DNA of 64,000 nt from Globisporangium splendens (Eukaryota; Oomycota; Peronosporomycetes; Pythiales; Pythiaceae): contig VFIW01000124.1 of NCBI GenBank assembly GCA_006386115.1, positions 1 through 64,000 of the forward strand, written 5' to 3'. Of this stretch, positions 28,463 through 40,384 are shown piece after piece (the first letter of the stretch is position 1; each line of letters starts with the position of its first letter). Made by a program: the position numbers and the translations under genes. The notes beneath the pieces are model-generated. The model made no database searches. It was not told the DNA's origin and saw only the letters and a list, made by a program, of their open reading frames with translations.

Positions 28463-31400
28463 ATCGGAGACTTGCTACTTGTGTCGAAGTGCTGAGGTTT
28501 GAGACGATGCCGTCGATGGATCGAACGCTGGCAATCGTGCTCTGGGCGGACAAGAGAAACCGCGAAAGTGGGGACAGGCGTGTACGGCGGGCAGCACCAT
28601 CAGTCCAGCAGTCACGGGACCAGGAGGAGCTGCTCGCTGCCTCTTCCCTCGTGCCAACAGCATCGCCTCTACCGTCACTCTCTCATGACCATCAACGGAC
28701 ATGATTGCTAGAACACTGGTACTGTACTGTTGGAGAGACAAAACGATCTGATTGGCTGAAAATCGAAACGAGCTGCGTGGCACCCAATCGGAGCGCTTTG
28801 AAGTGGTCAGTAGCGAAATCAGATCAAATGCGACTCCACTGACTGCTGGTACGATACTGCAGTCCATCCACTATGGACCCACGCCCTTCTACCCTCTCTC
28901 TCTCTCTCTCTCTCGTCCAGGCCACGCCTCAAAAGCGTGTCCCAGTCTGGTCAGCATGGTTTCTCATACAGATAGGTCGTCGACATTTTGCCAACGACGT
29001 TGTGACATTCACTTGTGCTTCTAGGTTAGAGAAATGGATGTTGTGTTCGTGCCCATGCTCGCATTCGGTGAGATTCTGAATGAAAAGAATGTGATGGCGG
29101 TACAGTAGATTCGCGGTCCGTCTAAATCCAGGACACGTGACCTCCTGACAGGCGAAGGACTTCTGTCTGTCAGGCCAACTTCCGAAATGTCAAATCCCAC
29201 GGTGTCAGCCCGATTATCTCCCCGAAAGAGGGCAAGGCAGTGATGGCTTATCTAGCTATGGTTTTTTAACTTCCACCTGGTCATACTTTGCCATTTCATT
29301 ATTTACGTGAACTTTTGACCCGATCTCACCTGTTCGGTATTTTGCTGTTGGTGTGGTATCAAATTGGCATCATTTCTTTAAGTGTCACCAAGTCAATGAT
29401 CAACATACTGGATGCATCCAATGATCATTTTATTCTTGAGGATCACCATCAAGACATGCTGAAGTGAGTCGGGGTTGTCATATGGTTGAAAATGCAGAGC
29501 TGAAATCTCATATGCTTTCGACTGTCGCTTTTGCAGTCAAGTTTCTTATGACGCTGGCTCAAAATGGAAGCTTTGGGGGTTGTGGTTGTCCATTCCAAGC
29601 TGAGAAAACAGTCCAAATGCAAAGAAAGGATCGTATTCAGTAAGCGAAGCATGATTACATGCAACGACAACACTGCAACGACAACACGGGTGTTAACAGC
29701 ACACACACCGATGCATAAAACCAGATTTATCCGAGACAGGTTTTATTTGGAAAATGCGACTTTTAAGGTTTTAACCCATGTCGTGTGGAGTGAGTGGCAT
29801 TGTTTCCCGCGATTTCGCATCATGTTGCACATGCGCGAGTGTTTATTGTGCTCGCAGCCACACACTGGAACGTGCCACTTGTGATTTGAATTCAAAAGTC
29901 GCGTCGCGTGTGTACATGATTGCCAATTTTGGTGTACCGTTTGCACAGATGTGGGGAACAAGCGCTGGTCAGATTTGTTGGACACCACGAACTCATTTTG
30001 CTTGCGTACTCGGCTCGAATAAAAAAATGTGTGCTTGCTGTTTGCAAAACAGACACAGTTAGTTTTTGACTCTCAACTCGTTCTTGTGTCGCCCTGTTTG
30101 GATCCAACTGTATTGCATTCCACTTTGTGCTCCGGCTCGTCAGCCGTGCCTTGCTCGTGCAGCGTCACGTCGGAATACACACCAAGTTCGAATTTCGTCG
30201 TGAATGAGTCACAAAGGACTGAACCGATCCAGAAGTGCACGAGTAAAGCTGTTGCTTAAACTTCAACTTATGCTACGAGTTGGAGTGAACACTGCATCTT
30301 TCTTGGGCGATAGGACTTGAGCGCAGAAATCGAAAACCTTATTGATAATCTTGAATTGAAGAGGAAGAAGGCTGCGCGAATTGTGGTCGCATTGTATACT
30401 CAGCAAGAGTGCTCAAGTGGTTATGCGTTCATGCAAGTGCCAAGGTCATCCATCGTGGGGAGGAATGCTGGTGTTTGGCATGTGGCAGACAGACTCAAAT
30501 CAACAGATTATGACATGGCACTCGCAGATGAGGAATGCGATTCATCCCACGCGCCTCATCAACGCATTCCACCAGTCTCACAAGTACGCACGAGCGGTAC
30601 TTCTGACGACGGAGATGTGTCGACCAAGCCAGCGGCTTCCACGGTGGCAAAGTCAGCATGGGTTCTTCATCATTTTGATGCAATCAGGTTTTTCTAAACC
30701 TTATAATAATCTGTGAGGTGGTAAAACACACACAAAAACCTGGTTGAGCGAAATCAGGTTTTGCTCTCAGATATCCTGCTCGAAAGACAACATGGCACAT
30801 TTTCCACCTCATCATAAGGCAGCCTTGCTTTTCAAAATACCGATCGCAGAAGATAGCCAACGCAATTAGCGATGCATGTCCAATCAAAGCGGCGAGGCGA
30901 TCTTGAAGCTGATTGCTGTATCGTCACCATTTCTTTTATCTGTCTGACAATCACAAGAACTTCGACGCGCACGAGTCTTCATATGCCCAAGACCGCACTC
31001 CTCTCGAGTCAAGCGAGATTGGCAACCAAGATAGTTTTTTCGAATTCGAGATCGGCTAAATGACGAGCCGCAGCAGGATTGGGTTTTCCAAGTGAGGCAC
31101 AAGTCATCAGCAAAGACGAAATATGCGAGTGTTGTTGCACTACTATTCAACAGTATGGCGTAGCTGGTATTTGCTGGAATACTTCGAGTCATTGCATTGC
31201 TTCCATACACCTCCATCTTCGTTGCTTGTCCGGCACAAAGTTCGAAGAGACACAGAAAAGAAGATGACAACCAATGGCGAGCTGGTGCCTTAGCGAGTGA
31301 GGAGGACGCTGAATTAGACGAAGCGACCGAGCCATCTGTGGCAACCGTTTACATGATCATGTTCCAAGTTTCGTCGCTTTTCTTCGACGGAAGTGGCATC

Positions 31401-32327
31401 CGCCAACTGTTTGAGAACCATTGGACAATCGATCGCCTGTCGATATTTTCGAGCACACACGCAGCGCTGGTCCTGCTTAAATTCCCAAATGATGTACGTC
31501 CTGATTGCGATTGTTGTTGTCAAACGTGAGTATTTTTTCGCTTTATGCAGCGTGCTCGCCAGCACAAACTCTGCCTTTCAATGAGAGCATTGACCCCGTC
31601 CTCTCATCAGTCGTCAGCGACTCATCTTGGCCGTTGCTTTAAAATGACGGCAGCGCCACCGCCACAGCTCAGACTGCATTGAAGGAAAGCGTTTCCGCAG
31701 TCAGCGTTCTTGAGAACATCCCCGAATGGACAGAGTCCAAGGAGATCCAGCGCGCACGCGCTTAGGAATGCGCTTGCGACTTCAGCGTCGTGAGGGGTTT
31801 CATGGAAAGAAGTTGTCGAGGTGAGGAGTGACACCGAAGTTACGCCCTTGCATAAATGCATACATGATCTTAACATGAAGCTACTATATTGCGGTGTGTG
31901 TCAGAAATACGATTTAAAAATCAGTGTGTGATAATAAAACGAAATTGTGTGCAATGCAGAGGGAACGAATCGAAACACAGAAAGAAAGGAAAAACAAAAA
32001 GCATCGAACCATTGCGAGTTGCTTTTTGTTGGTTGCGTGGCATGTTTCTTTCTCTTTTTCGCTTTTTCCTTCTTGCTTCTTTCTATATGCGCAGTGGTGG
32101 CGGGGTGGTGCTGGATTGCATCCAGCGATGCGTTCATTCCCAAGTGTGCGCTGCTTGTGTCAAGTCCGACGTCGTGCTCTTTCTCCGAGACGCTGGTGGC
32201 GTTTCTCGTTTGCGAGTATCCTCAGAGGCAACTTCATCAAGACTTCTCTCTCCTTCTATAAGCACTCGCACAAATACAAGCGATTCCAGAAAACTTTAGC
32301 AGGATATCCTGGGCAGATCCACACGCA
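28463..32327. other. Gene-poor 3.9-kb region
   Basis: No gene I can support. A (CT)n tract is at 28894-28914. Several frames of 100-140 codons (for example 30317-30697) lack ATG or recognisable features. The segment just before 32328 is the promoter/leader of the transporter. Confidence 0.55.
28894..28914. repeat. (CT)n microsatellite
   Basis: Uninterrupted CT dinucleotide run upstream of the minus-strand START gene at 26603-28462. Confidence 0.85.
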
Positions 32328-33898
32328 ATGCCACGAACAACCAAGGCGCAGTACCTCCACGAGCCTCCTCTCGGCGACTTGGGCGGATTTGTGTAAGTTT
32401 TCCATGCTGGTTTTCGGTCGTCTGAGTTGCAGCAAAGCTCACACTGATTCTCTCTCGTATACCTTGCCTCTTTAGCGGCGTTGACACGGACGAAGCGTCC
32501 TACCGGAAATCCGATCCGTTCCCGACAGGTCCGAGCCAGCGCGTGCTTGGAACCGTCGGCATCGCTGCGATCACGTACTTGTTCGGATGTGGCGGCCCCA
32601 TTGGCTCGGAGCCGATCATCTCGTCGAGCGGACCGGCCATTGGTCTGCCCGCGATGATTGTGTACCCTCTGCTCGTCACGGTTCCGTACGCGTACATTGT
32701 CGCTGAGCTCTGTACTGCGTTCCCAGAAGATGGCGGCTTCACGGTCTGGGTGCTGAACGCGTTTGGTTCGTTCTGGGGATTCCAAGTCGGGTACTGGTCG
32801 TGGATCGCCGGGATTTTCAATTCGGCGCTCTTGCCAGCGTTCCTGCTCCAAGTGCTCTCCGAGTCGTATGACGTCACGATCGAGTCCAGCGTGGTCTCGT
32901 ACATCGCTAAGGTGATGATCGCGATCATGCTCACGATACCGAGTCTTCTCGGCACCAAGTTTGTCGCTCGCGGAAGCGTCATTCTGCTCTTTCTCGTCTT
33001 GATCCCCGTGCTCGTGTTCACCATCTGGGCGTACGCTCGAGCGCGGGATTTCGGCGACCTCTTTGAGCTCAAGCACAAGAACAATGTCTACAACGCAGAG
33101 ACCGGCGACGACGAACAAGTCGGACCAATCACGATCGACTGGATGCTGCTGCTCAACACACTGTTCTGGAACTTTGACGGCATCAACATGGCATCGGTGT
33201 TTGGTGGCGAAGTCGCGAACCCAGCGCGTGTGTACTCTCGTGCGATCGCACTGACAGTCGGACTCACGGTCGCGACGTACTTTGTACCCATGCCAGCGGC
33301 GATCCTGGTCGATGACCCGAACTGGACGAACTTTACGAACGACTCGTACCCGTTCCTCGCGAAAGCGATCGGCGGCCCGGTCTTGCAGGCGTTCTTCGTG
33401 TTCTCGACCGTGTGCAGCATCGCGGGGCAGTACATGTCGAGCATGTTCTGCAAGTCGATCCAGATCTGCGGCATGGCCGAGAACCAGATGCTGCCGTTTT
33501 TCTTCGCGAGACGCAATCAGCAGTTCGACACGCCGCACAACTCGATCTTCATCACGCTCTTCTTCACGCTCGTGCTCTTGGGCGTCGACTTTGACGACCT
33601 GCTGCCGATGGCGAACGCGTTTTCCGGTGCCGTGCAGCTCCTGATCATCATGGCAGTGATCCGGTTGCGCAAATGCTTGCCGTACATCCCCCGCCCCACC
33701 AAGGTCCCCGGTGGCATCTGGGTCCTGAGCGCCATCGCCGTGCTGCCGACGGTCGGGTTCTGCTACATCACGTTCGGTGCATTCAAGAGCTTGCTGTCGG
33801 CGATCATCATCGTCGCGTTCCTGATCCCAGGACTATTTTACGGCTTTTACGAGCTCCGAAGGACGTCAGGTCGAGCGCCAGTGGTCATGTTTGTATAG
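32328..33898 (+). CDS. PUT/LAT-type amino acid or polyamine transporter (APC superfamily), two exons
   Basis: Exon 1 32328-32392 (MPRTTKAQYLHEPPLGDLGG) and exon 2 32476-33898 join in frame across an 83-bp GTAAGT...TTTAG intron to 495 residues. About twelve membrane segments. TM1 has FGCGGPIGSEP, followed by VAELCTAFPEDGGFTVWV, AFGSFWGFQVGYWSW, NLFW-like LLNTLFWNFDGINMAS and FGGEVANPARV, as in plant PUT/LAT carriers and the transporter at 11774. It differs from that gene by a much shorter N-terminus and by lacking the introns in the 3' half. Uptake of polyamines or neutral/cationic amino acids at the plasma membrane is inferred from family only. Confidence 0.9.
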
Positions 33899-35833
33899 CA
33901 AGTTAGTGTCAAGATGGTGTGTGAGTGAGTGCACCGCAGGCTTTTTCGTTTCTTTTTTCTCCTGTTCAAAAGTACATTGCTATCGAGAGAATGCGTCAAT
34001 CCTCTTAACTGTATGCCTCTTTGTCTCTGCGGAGACCACCGACTTGGGCTTGAGCTGCATGGTAATCTTCGCGGAAGTGGAGATTGAAGGGAAGCAAACG
34101 GGGACGCTCAATGGAAGTCGCCCGAGAGTTGCGAGGTGACGTGTTCGCGAGACAAGAAGCTGCAATCAGCGCAAGACCTGGAGGTCATCATCCTTGAATG
34201 CTGCAGCGTAGCTTCGAAAGCGCTTTTATTACGGCGGTTCTGAGCTTCGCTGAGACGAGGAACTGAGTGGGCTGGATCAATTGCTTTCGCGCAAAAGTAT
34301 ATGTAATAAATCCAACGAAATTGTCAAACTGCGTTGTCCTGTTGTTGCTTCCTGATCGAACATCTCGCTTTGATCTGCGAGTGAGTGCTGCCGGGTTTCC
34401 TTTGGCCGGCGTGCTTGAAAGTGTGCGTACATGCCAGAGTTCCAAAAACTGTCCTGTGAGATTTTCTGCGACTGATTCGATTCTCAAAGGTTGACTTGAA
34501 GGATTTGCTGCGACACCATCTGAAAACTTTGCTCCGCCTGCCAAAATGCTGCCAGCTCAACGAGTTCTACGCGCTTCTTTCACTTTCTAACCGCCGACAT
34601 CTCCAACAAATCAACAAGCAACAATTCGATGCGCCTTGGCAATTATTGCCAGCTCACTGGAACTCGGTGCTTTCCTTCGCATTTTGAGCATGGCGGCTAG
34701 AACGTGAAGCCGAATGTGCATAATTGGATGCGCTTATCGTTACAACCCAAGTGTGGCTGTGTTGTGTATCGTCGCAGTGTTCATCCGACTGAAAACTCGA
34801 GGACTAAAGAACCAATCTCGTCTGATCAGTTCGACAGAAGCCACTCTCACGCTGAGCCAAGTTTGAGCTCTGCACCGCATTTCAAGATCCAGTGCATGCA
34901 CATACATCCAGTATGTGACAAATGTGTTTGCATGGCAAGTGCACGATGTGCTGGGAATCGGCGCCTGTTCCATGCAGTCAATTTCGACCCAATCATACAG
35001 GGCGAGTCTCGCCGAAATGTTCTGGCGCTCTTCGCGTTTGGCAAACCACCAAAGGGATGAACGCATGGCCAGATGTGCAAGGCGGCAAATACGTTTTCAT
35101 CTTGATAACTTCTCTACAAAGGACGGACCCACGCGCGCCAGTCTGCGTGATGCGGAAGAAACCACTTGGATCCCAAAGCACACCTCATCGTCCCACCATC
35201 ATCAGCTTCTCGTTATGCGTTTACAGAACGATGGAGTAATACAGAGTCTGGACTCACACGAGGAAGTCAGGAACGCGGAGGATGCGTCTAGAGAAAGGGC
35301 CACTTCAACAATGTCCTCCTCGTCTGATGTGTGAGAAAACGAGCGCGCTAATGGCAGTGACTTCTGCAGCACAAAAGCACTACTGAGCACGTATACACAA
35401 CAATTTGTGCTCCAAGTTATGCCGAGTGAACTCTGCCAATAGAGACAAGAATGCCATGCAGCCCTCATCAACTCTCGAGCACGACTGAACGACTGTTTTG
35501 TCTCTCCTTTCACTCGAAAATACCGCTAAAGTCACATACCCTTTTTAATCAGATATACCATATTCCGCATACGACACATAAGAAAGCAACATGCTACCTG
35601 CTATAATAGATGGTTGCTGTGATTATCTCAGTATCACGCCACACTGGTATGCGGGTGTCCAACTCTGAAACGCGACTTGACTGGCGCGCATGCATGAGGA
35701 CCGCATGGCGCCGCTACGGCGCGACGGCGGCTGCCACGCACGCTCTCTCTGTCCCTCTGCGTCACCCTCTCATCATTCCATTGTATTCCTCCACCTCAGG
35801 CAGCGTCTCAGTCTCTCCATATAGCAGCGAACC
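33899..35833. other. Intergenic region
   Basis: No supported gene. The last 130 bp before 35834 are pyrimidine-rich leader sequence (around 35735-35820) of the START gene. Confidence 0.55.
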
Positions 35834-37498
35834 ATGAGCGCCAAGCGTCCGGCCTCCATCAAGTTCCCGCTGCCCAAGGCGTACTTTGACAAGGGACCGC
35901 TCTCTCCGCAGCAACAAGCGCAGTACAAGGCGCTCGCGAAGGCGCGCGTCGAGTCCGTACTGCAGGCGCAGCGCGAGTTCGTCCACGTGCACAGTCGCGA
36001 CGTGAGCGCGGCGCAGTGGAAGTTGCTCAAGAAGAAGAAGGACGTGCGCATCTACCGCCGGCGCGCGTCCAGCAGCACTGATGGCGAGCTGCTTGTAGAT
36101 AAAGACCAGCAGCAGATCTCGAGCCAGCCAAGCATGCTCGGCGTCGGCACCATGGACGGTACACTCGAGGACCTGATCTACGGCACGTACGACAAGTCGT
36201 ACGAGGAGATGAAGACCACGATGGCGTATGTGGACATCTACACGCAGGACTGCAACGTGCTCCACACGCTCGAGCTCGCGACCGCAGAGGATCCGTTCCA
36301 CTACGTGGGACTCAAGTGGACCGTGTCCCAGCTCCCGGGGAAGTTGCTCGTGAAGCCGCGCGACTGGTGCTACCTGGAGGCCATGGGCATCGAGACCGAC
36401 TCGGAGGGACGGCGCTATGGCTACACGATCGTGCACTCGGTGGAGGTGCCGAGCTGCCCGCCTTTCGACCAGCGCGTGATCGTGCGCGGGAAAGGCTCGC
36501 TGTCGTTCATCTACCGCGAGGCTGGTCCCGGCCGCGTCGAGATCTTCGCGCAGGGTCTGTTTGACCCCGCGGGCGACCTCATCCAGTACTTCAGCGTGAT
36601 CATGACGACCGAGATCTTCTCTGGCCAGGCCATGACTGTGCGCTGTGCCGAGGCCAAGAAACTCACGGTGCTCGCATTACAGAACTACAACGAAAACAAG
36701 GAGCGGCAGCTTCAGATGACCTGCTACTTGTGCGTGAAGGCTGGCCGCAAGCTCTTCTCGTCGCTCAAGATGTGCGCCATCTGCGGCGTCACGGCATGCG
36801 ACAAATGCCGCGTCAAGCGCACCGTGTTCCTGGGACCAAACTACTCGGTGTGTGATGTCACGTGCTGCCAGAGCTGCCTGCTCGCGGCCAAGAACATGGA
36901 CGTGCGGCCCGCGGAATCCTCGTTCTCCATGGTCAATCAGGAAGCGCCGGTGGATTGGATGGCGCACAATACCGGGAACTCGAGTCTCGCCGATGATCTG
37001 AGCATCGCCAGCGACCAGAGCGCAAGTTCGACGTCGACCGAGAAAAAACTCCGCCAGAAGAGCGTCGTGGCTCCTGTCAGTAAACGTGGCAGCATCACGT
37101 TCGCGGCCACGGACGCAGATTTCGATGACGAGATGCAGTTGGCGAATCTGGAGGAAGTAGATCTGGAGAAACTCATCGAAGCCATGATCGACCAGCGCCT
37201 GAACGACGCCACCACCTCCTCCAGATCTGTTCAGATGAGCAAAAGCCGCGCAGAGTCGCTTCAGATCGAGTTAGAAAGTGGGTCCGCAGTCCATCAAAAC
37301 GAGACGACAACTCCAGTCGTCAATCCACAGGTGCCGAAGCCAACAGCACCACCAGTCTCAGCAGCAGCAGGAGCAGCAGCAGGAGGAGCGTCTGACCAAG
37401 CCGCGCTGTTTCAGAAAATGCTCGAGCTCCAGAACGCGGCGTCCCAGGCGTACGCCATCACCCAAGCCAACGAGGAAATCATGCGTAACTTGAAATAA
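35834..37498 (+). CDS. START + FYVE-like protein with two-helix tail (YDKS branch)
   Basis: 554 residues, intronless, ATG 35834. FPLP near 11. START-like domain about 25-285: WKLLKKKKDVRIYRRR, LGVGTMDGTLEDLIYGTYDKS, FHYVGLKWTVSQLPGK, KPRDWCYLEAMGIE and VIVRGKGSLSFIYREAGPG. FYVE-like 297-350: CYLC, CAICGVTACDKC and TCCQSC, with no basic RKHHCR. Acidic/Ser linker, first helix LEEVDLEKLIEAMIDQRL, an Ala/Pro-rich spacer, second helix LFQKMLELQNAASQAYAITQ at the C-terminus. Convergent with the gene at 37727 (228 bp apart). Most similar to the gene at 56271. Confidence 0.9.
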   Translation: MSAKRPASIKFPLPKAYFDKGPLSPQQQAQYKALAKARVESVLQAQREFVHVHSRDVSAAQWKLLKKKKDVRIYRRRASSSTDGELLVDKDQQQISSQPSMLGVGTMDGTLEDLIYGTYDKSYEEMKTTMAYVDIYTQDCNVLHTLELATAEDPFHYVGLKWTVSQLPGKLLVKPRDWCYLEAMGIETDSEGRRYGYTIVHSVEVPSCPPFDQRVIVRGKGSLSFIYREAGPGRVEIFAQGLFDPAGDLIQYFSVIMTTEIFSGQAMTVRCAEAKKLTVLALQNYNENKERQLQMTCYLCVKAGRKLFSSLKMCAICGVTACDKCRVKRTVFLGPNYSVCDVTCCQSCLLAAKNMDVRPAESSFSMVNQEAPVDWMAHNTGNSSLADDLSIASDQSASSTSTEKKLRQKSVVAPVSKRGSITFAATDADFDDEMQLANLEEVDLEKLIEAMIDQRLNDATTSSRSVQMSKSRAESLQIELESGSAVHQNETTTPVVNPQVPKPTAPPVSAAAGAAAGGASDQAALFQKMLELQNAASQAYAITQANEEIMRNLK

Positions 37499-37726
37499 TA
37501 AAGCTGTGGAAATTGCAATGTGTATACAAGTATTTCGTTTTTCATTAGATGCGAAAGCTGTGGTGCATGAGGGTAAAGTGGAAAGCTGTTGTCGTTTTCT
37601 TGGAGATGCAAAAACGTTGCTGGACGACCCTGATTTATTGATTTAAATACTCTAAGAAAACAAATGAGGAGCTACGCTTCTCTGTAATGGTCTACTTCTC
37701 TGAACAAAAAAACATTGAGTACGCTT

Positions 37727-38995
37727 TTACGTGCTCACGACATTGTGCGATGGACCTGGTAAGCACGGGTACGCGTCGCGCGGATCCACGTCGAGCTCGC
37801 GGGACTCGACCACGCACGCCTTGCAGCACACGACCTTGCGTTTCCGGGGCTTGGCGAGCAGGTACGCCTTGACGTAGCACTTGGGACACGTGGTCTTGGC
37901 GCAGATGCGGCACGTGCGCAGCGGCGGCCCCGAGAAGAAGAAGCGCTTCTTCTTGGCGCACACGGAGCACGTGTCCTTGGCGCTGGCGGAACTGCCAGAC
38001 GGATTCTTGAAGCTCCACTCGCGGCTGCTGCCTTTGCTGGTGGCCGTGCTGCCGCTGGCGTTGCTCGCCGTGTCATCCAGGTACTCATTCATGGAGCCCT
38101 CGGTGGCTCTCGAGTCGCGCGACGAGCCGAGAGACAGCCGCGACGGATCCGGCAGCAGACTCGGCGAGTCCTTCTGCATGGCGAGCGCCGTCAGCCGCTT
38201 GGCCGCGGCGCACTCGAGCGCCTTGGAGATGCCGAGCACCATGTCAGCGGCTGTGATGAACGACATGTAGTCCATAAGCTCGCCGCTCAGGTTGAAGATC
38301 GACTTGCAGTACGTACTCACGAGCGTCGGCGTGATCTGGCGGTAGATGCAGCAAAGCATGACCTGCGCGCGCACAACGACGCTCTCGGGGAACGGTGGCA
38401 GGTCCGGCAGGTCCACGGATTTCATGAGGTGGAAGCCGTACGTGCCGCCGAGCTCGTCCACGTCGATGCCGCTGTACTCGAGTGTCGACACGTCGCGGTT
38501 CTTGGTGAGGTTGCCGCCGGGTGTCTGCGCCACGCGCCACTTCACGCCCAGGTACCGGAAGCGGTCCTCGTCCGTGCCGACGTCGATATTCGCGAGCACG
38601 GCGGCGTCCAGGTGGTGCTTGTTCAGGAACGCGGTTGTCGTGCGCATCTCGTCCGTGGTCTTGTGATGCATGCCATAGAGCGCGTCCTCGAGGCGGCCCT
38701 CGAGACAGCCCACGGCCAGCACCGTCGGCAGCAGCGGGTCGCTCGAGTCCGGCTCGGGCGGCGCCACGCGCTTGTGCACGCGCATGCGCTCCTTGCTCTT
38801 GACGAACTTCCATGTGCGCGCGTCCAGCGTCTCGTTCTCCTCGTAGCGGAAGCGCATCTCCTGCACCAGCGTCTGCGCCACGAGCTCGCGCGCCACACGC
38901 CGCATGCGCTTGGTCTGCGCGCCCGTGAGCTGCGCGCGCGGCAGCGCGGCGTCTGGCAGCGGGAATGTCGTTTTCGCGGATGTCGACGTCGTCAT
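37727..38995 (-). CDS. START + FYVE-like protein (HHKTTDEM branch)
   Basis: 422 residues, intronless, ATG 38995. FPLP at about 11. START-like domain about 25-285: WKFVKSKERMRVHKR, VGCLEGRLEDALYGMHHKTTDEM, FRYLGVKWRVAQTPGG, NRDVSTLEYSGID and VVVRAQVMLCCIYRQITP. A Ser/Gly-rich spacer of about 55 residues, longer than in its relatives, separates it from the FYVE-like module at about 341-393 (CSVC, CRICAKTTCPKC, VCCKAC). It ends SRELDVDPRDAYP like 18597 and 21597, yet lies 15 kb away and inverted, so the branch was duplicated and moved within the array. GC-rich coding sequence. Confidence 0.88.
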   Translation of the reverse strand: MTTSTSAKTTFPLPDAALPRAQLTGAQTKRMRRVARELVAQTLVQEMRFRYEENETLDARTWKFVKSKERMRVHKRVAPPEPDSSDPLLPTVLAVGCLEGRLEDALYGMHHKTTDEMRTTTAFLNKHHLDAAVLANIDVGTDEDRFRYLGVKWRVAQTPGGNLTKNRDVSTLEYSGIDVDELGGTYGFHLMKSVDLPDLPPFPESVVVRAQVMLCCIYRQITPTLVSTYCKSIFNLSGELMDYMSFITAADMVLGISKALECAAAKRLTALAMQKDSPSLLPDPSRLSLGSSRDSRATEGSMNEYLDDTASNASGSTATSKGSSREWSFKNPSGSSASAKDTCSVCAKKKRFFFSGPPLRTCRICAKTTCPKCYVKAYLLAKPRKRKVVCCKACVVESRELDVDPRDAYPCLPGPSHNVVST

Positions 38996-40384
38996 TCTAG
39001 GACACGATACTAGGACACGTCGGCTGGCAAACTAGGACACACTCGAGGCGATATGGAATATGGGATAGGTACACGCTCTTGCTTCTGCGCTTGCTTATAT
39101 AAACGGCGGCGGATATGGACACGGTTTGCGATAGATTCTGAAGTGGACTGGGATTGCTTTGTGCAGTTGTTTGTTTTTTTTTTGTGTGTGTGTGCGTTTT
39201 ATTTTCTTTATCCACTTTTATATTCGCAGTGACGCACGCGTGGACCCAGCTGCTGGCTTTCTCTGGTGGCATATGACGAATGTGTGGCTCCTTTTTATTG
39301 TTCCTCCTTGTGTTTATGGGGCTGTGCGTCTTGCTTATTGCTGTGTATGCGAAAGTACATTGAGCTGGCATTTGGGGGCATGCATATTCAGGTCGTAATT
39401 GACACCGGATGTGGCTTCAAGCATTCGCTTCATTTCCGTATGGATACGACCTCCAGAATCCCACGCGTACCCATTATATACAGCCCCTTTGGCAGCTCAT
39501 ACCCTGTCTAGAATCGCTATTGCATGCACTTTATCATCGATCAAATCTGTCCTACAAGAGATCATTGAAACCACATCATGCAAAATTGTAAACGGATGCT
39601 TTGGTGAGAGGGAACCACCAAGCGACACTCGACAATGTCACGACTCGTGTGGTCGAAAGCCGCCGCTTGTAACAGTGCGCATGTGCACGCGTGCGGCATT
39701 TCTGCATAAATGTTCGTGAGCGTGTTCACTGTGCTGTTCGCCTGAGCAACCCTTGCCCCTCTCCGTGCCTTCCTTCCATCGCTTTCTTTCGCTCGCTCCT
39801 GTGGCTCGTTGCCAGAGATGCGGCGCCACATGTGCAGCAGGAATGCGAGCAAACGCTGCTGGATGTACATTTATGAAAACACTCGGTGCGCACACACACA
39901 GAATATTTGCACTAGACATGAAGCGCGGCATGTGCTACATATATACGTTGCTGTTGCTAATACCTCCTGGAGGGGGCTATCCTACATTCCATATTTCACA
40001 AATCTACGGCTTTTATCTTTCTAGGGCTATAAACTCGACACACGATGGTCTTCATCGTTCATATATCGACGCACGCAAAATGGACCACAGGGTTCATACC
40101 GTTTTTATTTCTTCTGAAGCGCAGCAGTGCAGCCTTGTAACGCAAGTGTTTATATGTGTGGATATGTAGCAGACATCTGCCAAAAAAGAATGTGTCTCTA
40201 TATCTCCAGCATCTATCTCTCGTTGTGCTTTATGCACCAGGTACAAGTTTATCTCTCTCTCTCTCTCTCTCTCTATTCTCTATACGTATAAGCTAATGCT
40301 GCCGACCTCAAAGACAAATCCTCTTGCCTCTTGCATATCCGCAAATTCTATATCCCACAAATACAAACAGCATCCACATATGGG
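38996..40384. other. Intergenic region with CT microsatellite
   Basis: No supported gene. (CT)n tract at 40252-40274; poly-T and GT-rich stretch at about 39170-39200. Confidence 0.55.
40252..40274. repeat. (CT)n microsatellite
   Basis: Uninterrupted CT run about 110 bp beyond the 3' end of the START gene at 40385. Confidence 0.85.

Noticed and set aside
27581..28495. 304-codon plus-strand frame opposite the START gene at 26603
   Set aside because: Shadow of a conserved minus-strand gene; no family features.
32237..33538. 433-codon minus-strand frame opposite the transporter at 32328
   Set aside because: Shadow; arginine/aspartate-rich product with no hydrophobic or domain structure.
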